Source of the DNA: CAZWLY01 sp964634465
Lineage (GTDB): Bacteria > Desulfobacterota > Desulfarculia > G963662305
Assembly: GCA_964634465.1 (NCBI GenBank)
Contig: CAZWLY010000006.1
Coordinates: forward strand, 1 to 64,000
DNA length: 64,000 nt
Direction of reading: 5' to 3'
In this document: in pieces, positions 8,318 to 17,907 of the stretch
How positions within the stretch are numbered: position 1 is the first letter of the stretch
Layout: every line of letters starts with the position of its first letter
Program-made: the position numbers and the translations under genes
Notes under the pieces: model-generated
Told to the model about the DNA's origin: nothing
The model's input: the letters and a program-made list of their open reading frames with translations, nothing else
The model's database searches: none

Positions 8318-9481
8318 TCAGGCGATCTTTTTGCCGGGCAGCAAGTGGATCAGCGGCAGGCAGAGCAGCGGAATCCAGATGACCACGTTCAAGACGGTCC
8401 GAATCGAGTAGAGGTCGGCCAGGTGACCGGTGAGCGGGGTGAGCATGCCGCCCACGCCGAAGGCCAGGCCCATCATCAGGCTGGAGACCATCGACGTTCC
8501 CTTGGGAGCGAGCTGCTGGCCCATGGCCACTCCCAGAGGGAAGGTGGCCAAGATGAGGGAGCCGGCCAAGGCGGCGCCGGCGAAGATCAGGTCGCCCGGC
8601 GAGATCAAGAGCAGGTAGAGCGCGGGCGGGGTCAGGGCGTAGCTGGCGTAGAAGATGGGCTTGGAGCCGATCTTGTCGGCCAGGTAGCCGGCGACGAGCC
8701 CGCTGGCCGCCCCGGCCACGGTGTAACAGGCCGAGATGACCCCCAACGCGATCAGGGAGCGGCCCTCCTCTCTGAAGAGAATCAGGCCGAAGGTCAAAAA
8801 CGACTGACTGACGAAGGTCCTCAAGACCACCAGAACCCAGATCAGGGTCAGCGGCCGCCAGACGTGGCCCAACGCGTCCTTGATCGAGCCCCAGAAGCCG
8901 AGGCGTCTCAACCCCTCGCCCTCGGGTGTGGGTACGGTCAGAAACAAGACGACCATCAGCGCCGCACCGATGAGGCCGGTGTAAGGCAGCGAATCCAGGC
9001 CGCCGCGGCTGACCCACCAGGTCACGGTCAGCGGACCCAGGCCGAAGGCGACCGTCCCGCCCAGGGTGAAAAGCGACATCGAGAAGCCGGGACGTCGGCC
9101 GGCGTAGGCCGGGATCATCCCGGCCGCCGGCGGGTGGAGCATGGCCGAGCCGGCCGAACCCAGGGCGACGCAGGCCAGGACCATCCAGAAGGTGTCGGCC
9201 AGGCCCAACAGCGGCACGAACAACACGGCCAGAAGCGGCCCGCCCAGAACGAAGAACCGGGTCCGGTAGCGATCGGCCAGATACCCCGCCGCCGGCTGGG
9301 TGACGAAGGCCAACAGGCGCATCACCGCCGCGATCAAGCCGACCTGGGTCAGGTTGAGGGCCAGGTTGCTCTTGATCACCGGCAGGAGGGGGGTGACGAA
9401 CGAGACGAAGAAATCGCCGGTGAAGTGGACCAGGACCAGGGCCAGGATGACCCTGTAGTTCATGTCGTGTGGGCGCGCCAT
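8318..9481 (-). CDS. MFS transporter, fosmidomycin-resistance (Fsr)-like branch
   Basis: 387 aa with about 12 membrane helices. The N-terminal half has GDFFVSFVTPLLP, the cytoplasmic motif-A equivalent AGYLADRYRTR and an MLHPPAAGMIP..GFSMSLF segment, the layout of the Fsr efflux group. The C-terminal repeat has GYLADKIGSKP. It probably exports a small molecule through the inner membrane; substrate unknown. ATG 9481 has GGGAG upstream and a promoter at 9521-9548. The 8146-8317 stretch between it and the preceding terminator holds nothing I recognise. Confidence 0.82.
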   Translation of the reverse strand: MARPHDMNYRVILALVLVHFTGDFFVSFVTPLLPVIKSNLALNLTQVGLIAAVMRLLAFVTQPAAGYLADRYRTRFFVLGGPLLAVLFVPLLGLADTFWMVLACVALGSAGSAMLHPPAAGMIPAYAGRRPGFSMSLFTLGGTVAFGLGPLTVTWWVSRGGLDSLPYTGLIGAALMVVLFLTVPTPEGEGLRRLGFWGSIKDALGHVWRPLTLIWVLVVLRTFVSQSFLTFGLILFREEGRSLIALGVISACYTVAGAASGLVAGYLADKIGSKPIFYASYALTPPALYLLLISPGDLIFAGAALAGSLILATFPLGVAMGQQLAPKGTSMVSSLMMGLAFGVGGMLTPLTGHLADLYSIRTVLNVVIWIPLLCLPLIHLLPGKKIA

Positions 9482-9520
9482 TCCGGTCTCCCGATCCCAG
9501 GCTCCGAGATTCGACAGAGG

Positions 9521-9548
9521 ATGATACGCTTCTCAGTTGTGGTGTAAA
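9521..9548 (-). promoter_or_regulatory. Promoter of the Fsr-like MFS gene
   Basis: Minus strand TTTACA (9548-9543), 16-bp spacer, TATCAT (9526-9521), 40 bp before the ATG. Confidence 0.5.
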
Positions 9549-9690
9549 CCAAAAAAGGACGGGCGAGCCCAAAACGTTGGCCGGCCCGGCCTGAGGCCGG
9601 CCCACCGACTTCAGCGAATCCGGGTGAATCCGGGCCTGGTCGAAGACCGGCCAGCCGCCCGATCTTGGGGGCGGGAGAGCATGCGGCGGG

Positions 9691-11331
9691 TCACTCCAGA
9701 ATCTTGTACACGGTCACCGGCTTGGAGTAGCCCTTGACCAAGCGCGGCGGCAGCTCCTCGGTCCGGTAATCGCCGTAGAGGGCCGAAACGGTCTGGGCGC
9801 TGGCCAGGATGTCCCAGCCCAGTTCCTTGGTCAAACCCTGGATGCGCGAGGCGACGTTGACCGTGGAGCCGATCAGGGCGTAGGAGAGCTGGTCCTCGCT
9901 GCCGGAGTTGCCGGCCAGGACCGGACCGGTGTGGATGCCGACGCCGTGGGCGAAGGGAGGGCGACCCTGGGCCCGGCGCTCGCGGTTGAGCTCGGCCAGG
10001 GCCCGGCGCATCTCCCGGGCGGCCTGGACGGCCATGTCGGCGTGATCCTCGAAGGGCACCGGCACGCCGAAGACGGCCTCGATCTCGTCGCCGACGAACT
10101 GGAGGACCAGGCCCCGGTAGCGGCGGATGACCCGGTGCATGGCGGTGAAGTAGGCTCTCAGGCCCAGAATGATCTCCTCGGTCGAGTTGTTCTCGACAAA
10201 GGAGGTGAAGCCGCGCAGGTCGGCGAACATGACCGTGGCCACCCGTCGTTCGCCGTTGGCCGGGATGCGGCCGGACAGTATCTCGTCGCGTATTTCAGGA
10301 GTGACGTACTTGCCGAAGGTGGTTCTGATCTTCTCCCGATCGGCCAGGCCGCGGATCATGGCGTTGCCGGCGTCGCCCAACCGGCCCAGCTCGTCGTTGC
10401 CGACGACCCTGATCCGGGCCTCGTAGTCGCCGGCCTCGATCCTGGCGATCACGTCGAGCATGTACTCCACCGGCTCGCGGATCGAGTGGGCCACCCGCCG
10501 GTTCAGGGCTCGGGCGACGATGAAGAACATCACCCCCAAGACCAGGGTGAAGACCAGAATCTCCCGACCGTACTCCCTGGCGGTGATGGGGCTCGAACCG
10601 AGTTCCGACTGGAGGAGCAACAGGGTGATGATCAGGATCAACAGCGGCATCAGCGTTCCGCCGGTGTAAAGAAACAGGATGCGCCTGGAGATGGGTATCC
10701 GGAAGGCGCCCTTGACCCGGGCCAGCCCGCCCTTGGGGAAAAAGAGGGGGATGAGTCGGTGGCGGGAGAGGTCCTCGATGACGAACCAGGATACGGCCGA
10801 GGCGATCAGGCCGACCATGCTCGTCCGGGCGGCCACGCCGATGGCGGTGCGAAGTTCCATCACCCCGGCCAGATAAACCACCGCCGCCACCAGGGTGGGC
10901 AGGGCGACCCATATGGCCAGGTTGACGCCGGCCAGGTGGTAGGGCAGGTTTATCAACCGGCGCCGGGCCGTCTCCAAGAGTTCCCCGGGCGGCCTCTCTC
11001 CGGCCCGCAGTCGGGTCAGGGCGGCGGCGATGGGTCGCATCAAGGCCCGCTGGACGACGAGAATCAGGCCGATAACCCCCGCCAGGAGGGGGGCAAAGGC
11101 CGAGGCAAAGGTCAGGGCGGCGACAGGGTCGCTCATCAGGATCGGCCGGCGGAGATAGAACACGTCCAGAGGTGTGGCCAGGTTGAGAATGAGGACGTTG
11201 GCCAGGCCGACCACCAACGCGGCGGTGTTGCCCACGTAGAGCGGGGCCAGCGAGACCCGCTTCGGGTCGATGGCGTCGTCTCGTCGGCGAGGACCGATTT
11301 TCTCCTTTATCCGCCGCCACCACACGCTCAT
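9691..11331 (-). CDS. Membrane-bound class III adenylate/guanylate cyclase
   Basis: 546 aa. About six membrane helices (roughly 30-270), a HAMP linker (LNRRVAHSIREPVEYMLDVI..GDDYEARI-like, about 268-320), then a class III cyclase domain. The first metal Asp is in VMFADLRGFTSF and the second in LQFVGDEIEAVFG; the C-terminal part has GIHTGPVLAGNSGS and STVNVASRIQ. It should make cAMP (or cGMP) at the inner membrane in response to an unknown signal. A second cyclase-type gene lies at 48.3 kb and a cNMP-binding protein at 41.4 kb. Confidence 0.87.
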   Translation of the reverse strand: MSVWWRRIKEKIGPRRRDDAIDPKRVSLAPLYVGNTAALVVGLANVLILNLATPLDVFYLRRPILMSDPVAALTFASAFAPLLAGVIGLILVVQRALMRPIAAALTRLRAGERPPGELLETARRRLINLPYHLAGVNLAIWVALPTLVAAVVYLAGVMELRTAIGVAARTSMVGLIASAVSWFVIEDLSRHRLIPLFFPKGGLARVKGAFRIPISRRILFLYTGGTLMPLLILIITLLLLQSELGSSPITAREYGREILVFTLVLGVMFFIVARALNRRVAHSIREPVEYMLDVIARIEAGDYEARIRVVGNDELGRLGDAGNAMIRGLADREKIRTTFGKYVTPEIRDEILSGRIPANGERRVATVMFADLRGFTSFVENNSTEEIILGLRAYFTAMHRVIRRYRGLVLQFVGDEIEAVFGVPVPFEDHADMAVQAAREMRRALAELNRERRAQGRPPFAHGVGIHTGPVLAGNSGSEDQLSYALIGSTVNVASRIQGLTKELGWDILASAQTVSALYGDYRTEELPPRLVKGYSKPVTVYKILE

Positions 11332-11690
11332 GCGTCAACCCGTTTTCCAACTGCGTTCGGGGTGATGTTCACCGGGCGGGTCGAGCCGGCCCCGGAGCCG
11401 GTGACGGCCGCGCCGGAGAGTGAATTCGCCCCTTTCGGCCGCCCGCCCCATCCCTGTCCTCTCACGCTTTCGAGCCCCTCGCCTCCAGCCGGCGGGCGTA
11501 GCCGGACGGACGGGCGTCGAGTCGGATGACAATGATACCATACTCGATACCACATCCCCGGCCTGTTCCGGTCGGGCAAGGGCCGCTGACGGCCGGGCCC
11601 GGCCATTTGCCACGGCCGTTCCAATGGAGTAGGATGATCCCTGCCGCCCGGCTGGGTCGGCCGGGCCGATTCCCGTTTCCGGAGCGCTCC
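11332..11690. other. Divergent intergenic region with a GATACCA direct repeat
   Basis: 359 bp between the divergent cyclase and ferredoxin genes. GATACCA occurs twice at 11534-11540 and 11546-11552 (12-bp period), a possible regulator site. The reading frame of the ferredoxin gene stays open back to 11526, but that extension is Pro/Arg-rich and lacks a ribosome binding site. Confidence 0.4.
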
Positions 11691-12791
11691 ATGGACGACG
11701 TCTATCTCCGCTTGGCCAAACACCTGGAAAACCTGGTCATGGGTTACCCTTACAGCGAGGCCTTGATCGAGCTGTTGAAGGCCATGTTCAGCCCTGAGGA
11801 GGCCGAGGTCGCCCTGGCCATTCCAGGGACGATGATCCCCCTGGAGACGGCCCCCGTCGAGACCATCGCCGCCAACGCCGGCCGGCCGGCCGCCGAGATC
11901 GAGCCGATCCTGGAGGGACTGGCCGAGCGGCGGATGGTCTTTTCGTCCAGGCTGCCCGACGGCCGGACCGGCTACGGGCTGTTGCAGGTCGGCCATGGCA
12001 TGCCCCAGACTTTCTTCTGGAGCGGCGAGGCCGACCAGCGGGCCGAGGAGATGGCCCGGCGGGTGCGTGACTACTTCACCGTCCCGCTGACGGCCGAGGT
12101 CTACGGCGGCGTCGAGACCAAGAGCTACAAGTACGCCCCGGCCGGCCTGGTGGTGGACGTCCCCCTCCAGGGAGTGATGCCCAACGAACAGATGGCCTCC
12201 ATCGTCGGCCGGGCCGAGAAGATCGCCGTGGCCCACTGCCCCTGCCGCATGTCGGCCCGGATTCTGGGCCGGAGCGACTGCACCCACTCGCTGGAGGTGT
12301 GCATCAAATACGACGAGCTGGCCGAGTTCCTCATCGACCGGGGCCTGGGTCGCCCGCTCAGCCACGACGAGGCGATAAAGATCCTCAAGGACTGCGAGGA
12401 GGAGGGCCTGGTCCACATGGTGGACAACGCCTGCGGCCAGATCAAGCACACTTGCAACTGCTGCGGACATTACTGCTGGAACGTCGGCATCATCCGTCGC
12501 AAGAAGGTTCCCAGGGACGTGTTGATGGCCATCTACTTCATTCGGGAGACCGAGGAGGACGAGTGCATCGGCTGCGGGGCCTGCGCCGACATCTGCCCGG
12601 TGGCGGCGGTGGAGATGGTCGATGACCGGGCGGTCGTCGATCAAGACTGGTGCATCGGCTGCGGCGTGTGCGCGGTCAAGTGCCCGGTCGAGGCGATCAC
12701 CATCGTCCGCCGGCTGGACGAGCCGCCGCCGGACAGCTTCGAGCAACTCCACCGGCGGATCGGAAGGGAACGGGGCGTCTTCAAGGACTAG
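11691..12791 (+). CDS. Multi-cluster 4Fe-4S ferredoxin-like protein
   Basis: 366 aa from ATG 11691, chosen because GGAG lies 6 bp upstream. The N-terminal 130 residues look like a winged-helix or regulatory region (LAKHLENLVMGYPYSEALIELL). The middle has CPCRMSARILGRSDC, a Cys at VCIKYDE and ACGQIKHTCNCCGHYCWN, an unusual Cys-rich module. The C-terminus has two classical CxxCxxCxxxCP motifs (CIGCGACADICP and CIGCGVCAVKCP). It is probably a cytosolic electron carrier or a subunit of a redox enzyme; such proteins are common in anaerobic Deltaproteobacteria. No partner is adjacent. Confidence 0.78.
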   Translation: MDDVYLRLAKHLENLVMGYPYSEALIELLKAMFSPEEAEVALAIPGTMIPLETAPVETIAANAGRPAAEIEPILEGLAERRMVFSSRLPDGRTGYGLLQVGHGMPQTFFWSGEADQRAEEMARRVRDYFTVPLTAEVYGGVETKSYKYAPAGLVVDVPLQGVMPNEQMASIVGRAEKIAVAHCPCRMSARILGRSDCTHSLEVCIKYDELAEFLIDRGLGRPLSHDEAIKILKDCEEEGLVHMVDNACGQIKHTCNCCGHYCWNVGIIRRKKVPRDVLMAIYFIRETEEDECIGCGACADICPVAAVEMVDDRAVVDQDWCIGCGVCAVKCPVEAITIVRRLDEPPPDSFEQLHRRIGRERGVFKD

Positions 12792-13075
12792 CCCCGGCCC
12801 GGATATCGACCCTGGAAAGAACGATACCGCCGCAATCGGCGGGGGATCGGCGGCAGGTGCGGAGTCGTTCTTCTTCGCCCCAAGTTGCGGGGAATGAACC
12901 CCTCCTCGGGGCTCAGCCGGGGCGCCGCTTCCACCCGAATACGACATCAGCGTCGCGGCCGGAGGTCCAAATCCGCTGCTGAAAGGCGCGGTTGGGCTCA
13001 GGCGTTAGCCGGGCTTACTCGGCCGCCGGTCTGGTCAGCCCCAGGATAGCTTTCTCGTCCCTGCCAAGGCCTGAC

Positions 13076-15169
13076 TTAAGGAATGGCCAGCTCGGTGCCG
13101 GGGCGGAGTTTGCGGGCCGAGCGCCTGGTCAGGTTGTTGGCTGCCAACAGGGCGTCGAGGCTGACGCCGTAGAGCTTGGCCACCCGACCGGGGTATTCGC
13201 CCGATTTCAGGATGTGAACCCGGCCGGCCTTGGAGTGCAGATCGGCTTTGCGGGCGGGGATTATCAGCTCCCGGCCGGGGCGGAGTTTGCGGGCCGAGCG
13301 CCTGGTCAGGTTGTTGGCCGCCAACAGGGCGTCGAGGCTGACGCCGTACATCTTGGCCACCCGGCCGGGAAACTCACCCGACTTCAAGATGTGAATCCGG
13401 CGACCGGCCGGACTCGGCCCGACCGGCTTGGCCGCGGCGAACCTCTTCGCCGGAGTCGTCTTGGCCGACCTGGTCGGGGCCGGACCGGGGATGATGAGCT
13501 TGGCGCCGGGCCTGAGCCGTCTGGCGCTCCGGTCGGTCAGCTTGTTGGCGGCCATCAGCGCCTTGAGCTTGACCCCGTAGCGCCTGGCCACGCTGCCGGG
13601 GGTTTCGTGGGGTCGAAGGATGTGGATGCGCCGCTGCCCGACCTTGATCTTCTTCCGTCCGGCGAGGCGGCGGCCCGACTTGGCCGAAGCGCTCCGACTC
13701 AGCCGCTCCAAGTACGACGGGCTGACCGGAATCTTGAGCACCTGCCCGATTCTGAGCCTTCTCGGGTCCTTAATATTGTTGACGGCCAAAAGCTTGTGGA
13801 GCGAAACCTTGTAGCGGGCGGCGATCAGCCCCGGATTCTCGCCCGGCGCGACCCGGTGCTTGTAGACCGCCTTGACGTTGACCGCCCGAACCCGGTCGAT
13901 GGAGGCCAGAAAGTCCTGGGGAGCCCCCCTGGGAATACGCAGGGCGTAGTCGCGCCGGCCGGGCGGCGTGAAGTGGTAACGAAGCTCCGGGTTGAGTTCC
14001 TTGAGCGTCCGGTAAGAGACGCCGAGCTCCCTGGCCAGCTTCTTCAGATCGACCGAGGTGGTCAGGATCACGGTGTCATAGACCAACGGGTCGTGATAGT
14101 CGATCTTGTCGAAGCCGTAGCGCTCCGGATTCTTGGCGATCACGGCCGCGGCGATGATCTTGGGGACGTAGTTGGCCGTCTCCCGGGCGATGTAGCGCCG
14201 GCGATAGGTGATCCGCCGGGCCTTGCCGTTCTTGGCGGGAATGATGAGCCTCTGGCCGGGCCTGAGCGAGCGGGCCGCCTTCTTGGTCAAGCCGTTGGCC
14301 CGGAGCAGTCTCTTAGTCGAGATGCCGTACTTGGCGGCCACGATGGACGGGTTCTCGCCCCGCCGAAGCACGTGGACGTACCGGCCCCGTATTATCCGGG
14401 TCAGCTTGTGGGTCCCGGAGATGTCCCAGAAATCATCCCCCTTGGAGGACCTGAGCGCCTTTCTGATCCGGGCCTCGCCGGCGTTGTAGCCGGCCGCGGC
14501 CAGGTACCAGTCGCCGAACTCCTCATACAAGAAGCGCAGGTAGCGCGCCGCCGCCTCGGTGGCCTTGATCGGGTCGCGCCGCTCATCGACCCAGGCGTCG
14601 ATCCTCAGCCCGTACTTCTTGCCGGTGGAGCGAATGAACTGCCACGGTCCCACCGCCGCCGCCCTGGAGCGGGCCCGGCAGGAGAAGCCCGACTCGACCA
14701 TGGCCAGATAGACCAGCTCTTTGGGCAGGCCGTGTTTCTCCAGAATGGAGCGCATCAAGGGAATGTAGCGACCGGAGCGGGCCAGCCAGAGGCCGAAGTA
14801 TTTGCGGTGTCGGGTCTGGAAGACGTCGATCCAGCGCTTGACGCTGGCGTTGATGGTGATCGGCAGATCGGGCAGCTTCTCGCGTCCCAACTGTTCCAGC
14901 TCGGCGGCCACCTGGCGGTCGATCTCCGGTTCGGGCGGCCTGACGGGGTGGACCTTGGCCAGAAGCTGAATCTCGGCCGGGGCGGCGCCGGCGGCGATGA
15001 GGAAGTTCTCCAGCTCGGCCAGCACCTCGGGCGAGATCGATCTGGATGGAGAGGCGAGGCCGGGAGTTATCGTCCGCTCGGGCCGGGACGAGATCTCTCC
15101 GGTGGTCTGACAACCCGACGCCAAACCGGCTATCACGGCAAGAATCACCAGCCGGATCAGCGCTTTCAT
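13076..15169 (-). CDS. Lipoprotein lytic transglycosylase with five LysM repeats (MltD-like)
   Basis: 697 aa from ATG 15169, with GAGGAGAGAGG just upstream. The longer frame to 15271 would begin above the promoter. A lipoprotein signal (MKALIRLVILAVIAGLASGC) predicts outer-membrane anchoring. The goose-lysozyme-like SLT domain has catalytic Glu in AMVESGFSCRA, then AAVGPWQFI and GYNAGE..I. Five LysM peptidoglycan-binding repeats follow, each ending near LRPGxxLIIP. MltD has the same plan, usually with fewer LysM. The last two LysM units are almost identical in DNA (13080-13370), a recent internal duplication. The enzyme cleaves peptidoglycan glycan strands. Confidence 0.92.
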   Translation of the reverse strand: MKALIRLVILAVIAGLASGCQTTGEISSRPERTITPGLASPSRSISPEVLAELENFLIAAGAAPAEIQLLAKVHPVRPPEPEIDRQVAAELEQLGREKLPDLPITINASVKRWIDVFQTRHRKYFGLWLARSGRYIPLMRSILEKHGLPKELVYLAMVESGFSCRARSRAAAVGPWQFIRSTGKKYGLRIDAWVDERRDPIKATEAAARYLRFLYEEFGDWYLAAAGYNAGEARIRKALRSSKGDDFWDISGTHKLTRIIRGRYVHVLRRGENPSIVAAKYGISTKRLLRANGLTKKAARSLRPGQRLIIPAKNGKARRITYRRRYIARETANYVPKIIAAAVIAKNPERYGFDKIDYHDPLVYDTVILTTSVDLKKLARELGVSYRTLKELNPELRYHFTPPGRRDYALRIPRGAPQDFLASIDRVRAVNVKAVYKHRVAPGENPGLIAARYKVSLHKLLAVNNIKDPRRLRIGQVLKIPVSPSYLERLSRSASAKSGRRLAGRKKIKVGQRRIHILRPHETPGSVARRYGVKLKALMAANKLTDRSARRLRPGAKLIIPGPAPTRSAKTTPAKRFAAAKPVGPSPAGRRIHILKSGEFPGRVAKMYGVSLDALLAANNLTRRSARKLRPGRELIIPARKADLHSKAGRVHILKSGEYPGRVAKLYGVSLDALLAANNLTRRSARKLRPGTELAIP

Positions 15170-15261
15170 CCTCTCTCCTCGGCAAGACTTCAGCGCGGTC
15201 GACAGCCCACAGCCCCGCGCCGCAGCGTATAGACCACGTGATGATGGCATCCGCTTAGTGC

Positions 15262-15290
15262 CAGATACCATATAAGGGGTCGGCGGTCAA
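15262..15290 (-). promoter_or_regulatory. Promoter of the lytic transglycosylase gene
   Basis: Minus strand TTGACC (15290-15285), 17 bp, TATCTG (15267-15262). It supports the ATG at 15169 as the true start. Confidence 0.5.
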
Positions 15291-15385
15291 GCTGGATTTG
15301 GAGCTTTTTTCCAATAAAGCAAAGCGGATGGCTCATTGCCCATCGCCTCCGAGTGTGCTAAGTGGATTATGGTGTTGGAGTGAGA

Positions 15386-16156
15386 GTGAGCAAGATGGCC
15401 CCGTACGAAAACTGTCTCAACGGCCCGGCCGCCCACATCGTCGAGAAGCTGGAGTGGGAGAGCCTTGCCAGGCTGGTCGACGTCCGGCCCGAGGAGCGTC
15501 TCCTGGAGGTCGGCTGCGGCCACGGCCGCCACATCGAGTTGTTCAGGAAACGGGGCCTGGACGTCATCGGGTTGGAGTCCGAGGCCGACCTGGTCGAGTC
15601 GGCCCGGCAGCGGCTCAACAACCGCCACCTGGTCCAAACCGGCCAACCCGAGGAACTGCCCTTCGAGGACAACACCTTCGACACGGTGATCCTGACCCGG
15701 GTCCTGAATCGCTGTCTGTCCCCGGACGCGGTCCTGGCCGAGGCCGGCCGGGTGGCCAACCGCCGGGTGGTGATCGAGGTCATCAACCCCTGGTCGCTCC
15801 TGGGTCTCAGGTTGCGCCTGGGCGGGGCCGAGTCGATCCGGAACTGGTTCGGCCCTCAGGCCCTCAGGCACTTGATCCTCCGGACCTTGGGCCCCTGCCC
15901 GATGATGACCGAGAGTCTGCTGACCTTCCCCCAATCCTGGCTGCCCCGGCTCAAAAATGTGGAGGAGTCGGCCTTTCTTCGGTCCAGGAACCTGGGCGGA
16001 CTGATCTTCGTCGCCGTCGATATCCGCTACACCGTCCGCACCAGACCGCTCAGGGCCCAGGTCGGTCTGAAAGGTGCCCGGCCGCGCCGGTCGGTGACGC
16101 TCAAGCCGCTCTCCCGCTCCCGGAGGGACGCCTGCGCCGGGAGGACGGGGCGATGA
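15386..16156 (+). CDS. Class I SAM-dependent methyltransferase
   Basis: About 256 aa. Rossmann methyltransferase with motif I LLEVGCGHGRHIELF, acidic LESEADLV after beta-2, and ELPFEDNTFDTVI before motif IV, typical of the UbiE/Methyltransf_11 group. Start choice is uncertain: GTG codons at 15362, 15380 and 15386 and ATG 15395 are in frame, and GGAG at 15377 suits GTG 15386. The stop overlaps the next start (ATGA at 16153), so it is translationally coupled to the AmrS-like gene. Substrate unknown. Confidence 0.8.
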   Translation: MSKMAPYENCLNGPAAHIVEKLEWESLARLVDVRPEERLLEVGCGHGRHIELFRKRGLDVIGLESEADLVESARQRLNNRHLVQTGQPEELPFEDNTFDTVILTRVLNRCLSPDAVLAEAGRVANRRVVIEVINPWSLLGLRLRLGGAESIRNWFGPQALRHLILRTLGPCPMMTESLLTFPQSWLPRLKNVEESAFLRSRNLGGLIFVAVDIRYTVRTRPLRAQVGLKGARPRRSVTLKPLSRSRRDACAGRTGR

Positions 16157-17163
16157 AGGAGGCCTTCCTCTACGAAAAGAGGGACGGGGAGCGGGTCCGC
16201 TGCCGCCTGTGCAGCCACTACTGTCTGATCGAACCCGGCGACAAGGGAACCTGCCGCGTCCGGGAAAACCGGGCGGGCACGCTCTACTCCCTCATCTACG
16301 GCCGGGTAATCGCCCAGAACATCGATCCCATCGAGAAGAAACCGCTGTTCCACTACCTGCCGGGCAGCTTGAGCTACTCCATCGCCGCCGTCGGCTGCAA
16401 CTTCGCCTGCGCCCACTGCCAAAACGCGGACATCTCCCAGATGCCCAGGGATCGGGGGGCGATCATGGGCGGCCGGGCCGAACCCGAGGCGATCGTCGCC
16501 GCGGCCCGCCACAGCCGTTGCGCCACCATCTCCTACACCTACACCGAACCGACCGTCTTCGCCGAGTACGTCTTCGACACCGGCCTGGCGGCCCACCGGG
16601 CCGGGATCAAAAACGTCATCGTCTCCAACGGCTACCAGAGCCCGGAAGCGGTCGAGAAACTGGGGCCGATCATCGACGCGGCCAACATCGACCTCAAGTC
16701 CTTCTCCGACGATTTCTACCGGGACATCTGCCAGGCCCGGCTCAAGCCGGTCCTGAAGACGTTGAAAGGCTTGAAGAATCACGGCGTCTGGCTGGAGGTG
16801 ACCACGCTCCTGATCCCCGGCCTGAACGACTCGGCGGCCGAGCTCAAGTCGCTGGCCGAGTGGCTGGTCGGGGAGCTGGGCCCCGAGACGCCCTGGCACG
16901 TCTCCCGCTTCCACCCGACCTACCGGATGACCGACCGGGGCGTGACTCCCGCGGCCAGCCTGAGCCGGGCCTACGACATCGGCCGGGAGGCCGGCTTGGC
17001 CTACGTCTACCTGGGCAACGTCCCCGGCCAAGGCGGCGAGACGACCTACTGCCCGGATTGCCGGGCGACGCTCATCGACCGCCTCGGTTTCACGGTGCGC
17101 CGGAACCGCCTCCAGAACGGAGCCTGCCCGGATTGCGGCCGGAAAATCGCGGGGGTGTTCTGA
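16153..17163 (+). CDS. amrS: AmmeMemoRadiSam-type radical SAM enzyme (AmrS-like)
   Basis: 336 aa. The N-terminal Cys motif CRLCSHYCLI..GTC (Cys17, Cys20, Cys24, Cys34) precedes the radical SAM cluster Cys82-x3-Cys86-x2-Cys89 (CNFACAHCQ). Later segments include TYTEPTVF and IDLKSFSDDFYR. A C-terminal CPDC..CPDCGR zinc ribbon closes the protein. This architecture is that of the pyruvate-formate-lyase-activating-like AmrS family, which usually co-occurs with MEMO1 and AMMECR1 homologues; neither is in this window. It overlaps the methyltransferase by 4 bp and precedes radC by 3 bp, so an operon is likely. The reaction is unproven for the family. Confidence 0.85.
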   Translation: MKEAFLYEKRDGERVRCRLCSHYCLIEPGDKGTCRVRENRAGTLYSLIYGRVIAQNIDPIEKKPLFHYLPGSLSYSIAAVGCNFACAHCQNADISQMPRDRGAIMGGRAEPEAIVAAARHSRCATISYTYTEPTVFAEYVFDTGLAAHRAGIKNVIVSNGYQSPEAVEKLGPIIDAANIDLKSFSDDFYRDICQARLKPVLKTLKGLKNHGVWLEVTTLLIPGLNDSAAELKSLAEWLVGELGPETPWHVSRFHPTYRMTDRGVTPAASLSRAYDIGREAGLAYVYLGNVPGQGGETTYCPDCRATLIDRLGFTVRRNRLQNGACPDCGRKIAGVF

Positions 17164-17166
17164 GGA

Positions 17167-17898
17167 ATGGCCGGACGGGCTCCAAACCCCAACGCCGGCC
17201 ACCGCCAGCGCCTGAGGGACAAGTATCTCGATCAGGGCCTGGACGCCTTCACCGACAGCGAGGTTATCGAACTGTTGCTCACCCTGGCCACGCCCCGGGC
17301 CGACACCAAACCCATGGCCCGGGCGGCGCTGGCGCGCTTCGGCGGGCTGAGGGGCGTCTTGGAGGCCGAGGCGGCCCAGCTCATGGAAATCCCCGGCTTG
17401 GGCCGGAAAAACATCCTCGGCCTGAAGCTCGTCCACGACGTCGCCCGCCGTTTCTTGAGGGAACGCCTCTTGGGCCGCGATTTTCTGGAGTCGCCCCGGG
17501 AGGTGTTCGACTACCTCTACCACGCCCTGCGCGACAAAAAGACCGAGGCGGCCCAGGTCATCTTTCTCGACGCCAGAAACGGGGTGATGGCCATCGAGGA
17601 GCCCTTCCCCGGCGGGCCGTCGAACGGGTTGATCGACGTGGCGGTCATCCTCCGCCGGGCCCTGGAGATCGGCGCGGCCGGGCTGGTGTTGGTCCACAAC
17701 CATCCCTCGGGCCGGGTCGCCCCCTCGGCCGACGATGAGCGGGTGACTCGAAACCTGGTCTTCGGGGCCAAGGCCGTCGGGATCAAGCCGGTCGATCACC
17801 TGATCGTCGGCGAGAACCGCTACTACTCCTTCTCCGAGGCCGGACTGATCCGCCGCCTGGAGGACGAATTCGAGGCCCTGAACCGCCTCGCACCTTGA
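17167..17898 (+). CDS. radC: RadC family JAB/MPN-domain protein
   Basis: 243 aa, the usual RadC length. A helix-hairpin-helix (MEIPGLGRKNILGLK, about 73-87) is followed by the JAB metalloprotease motif VHNHPSG..APSADD with His177, His179 and Asp190 as zinc ligands. Historically called a DNA repair protein; its role is not settled. It sits third in the methyltransferase-amrS-radC-pyrE run, with 9 bp to the next start. Confidence 0.95.
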   Translation: MAGRAPNPNAGHRQRLRDKYLDQGLDAFTDSEVIELLLTLATPRADTKPMARAALARFGGLRGVLEAEAAQLMEIPGLGRKNILGLKLVHDVARRFLRERLLGRDFLESPREVFDYLYHALRDKKTEAAQVIFLDARNGVMAIEEPFPGGPSNGLIDVAVILRRALEIGAAGLVLVHNHPSGRVAPSADDERVTRNLVFGAKAVGIKPVDHLIVGENRYYSFSEAGLIRRLEDEFEALNRLAP

Positions 17899-17907
17899 GG
17901 GGGAAGC

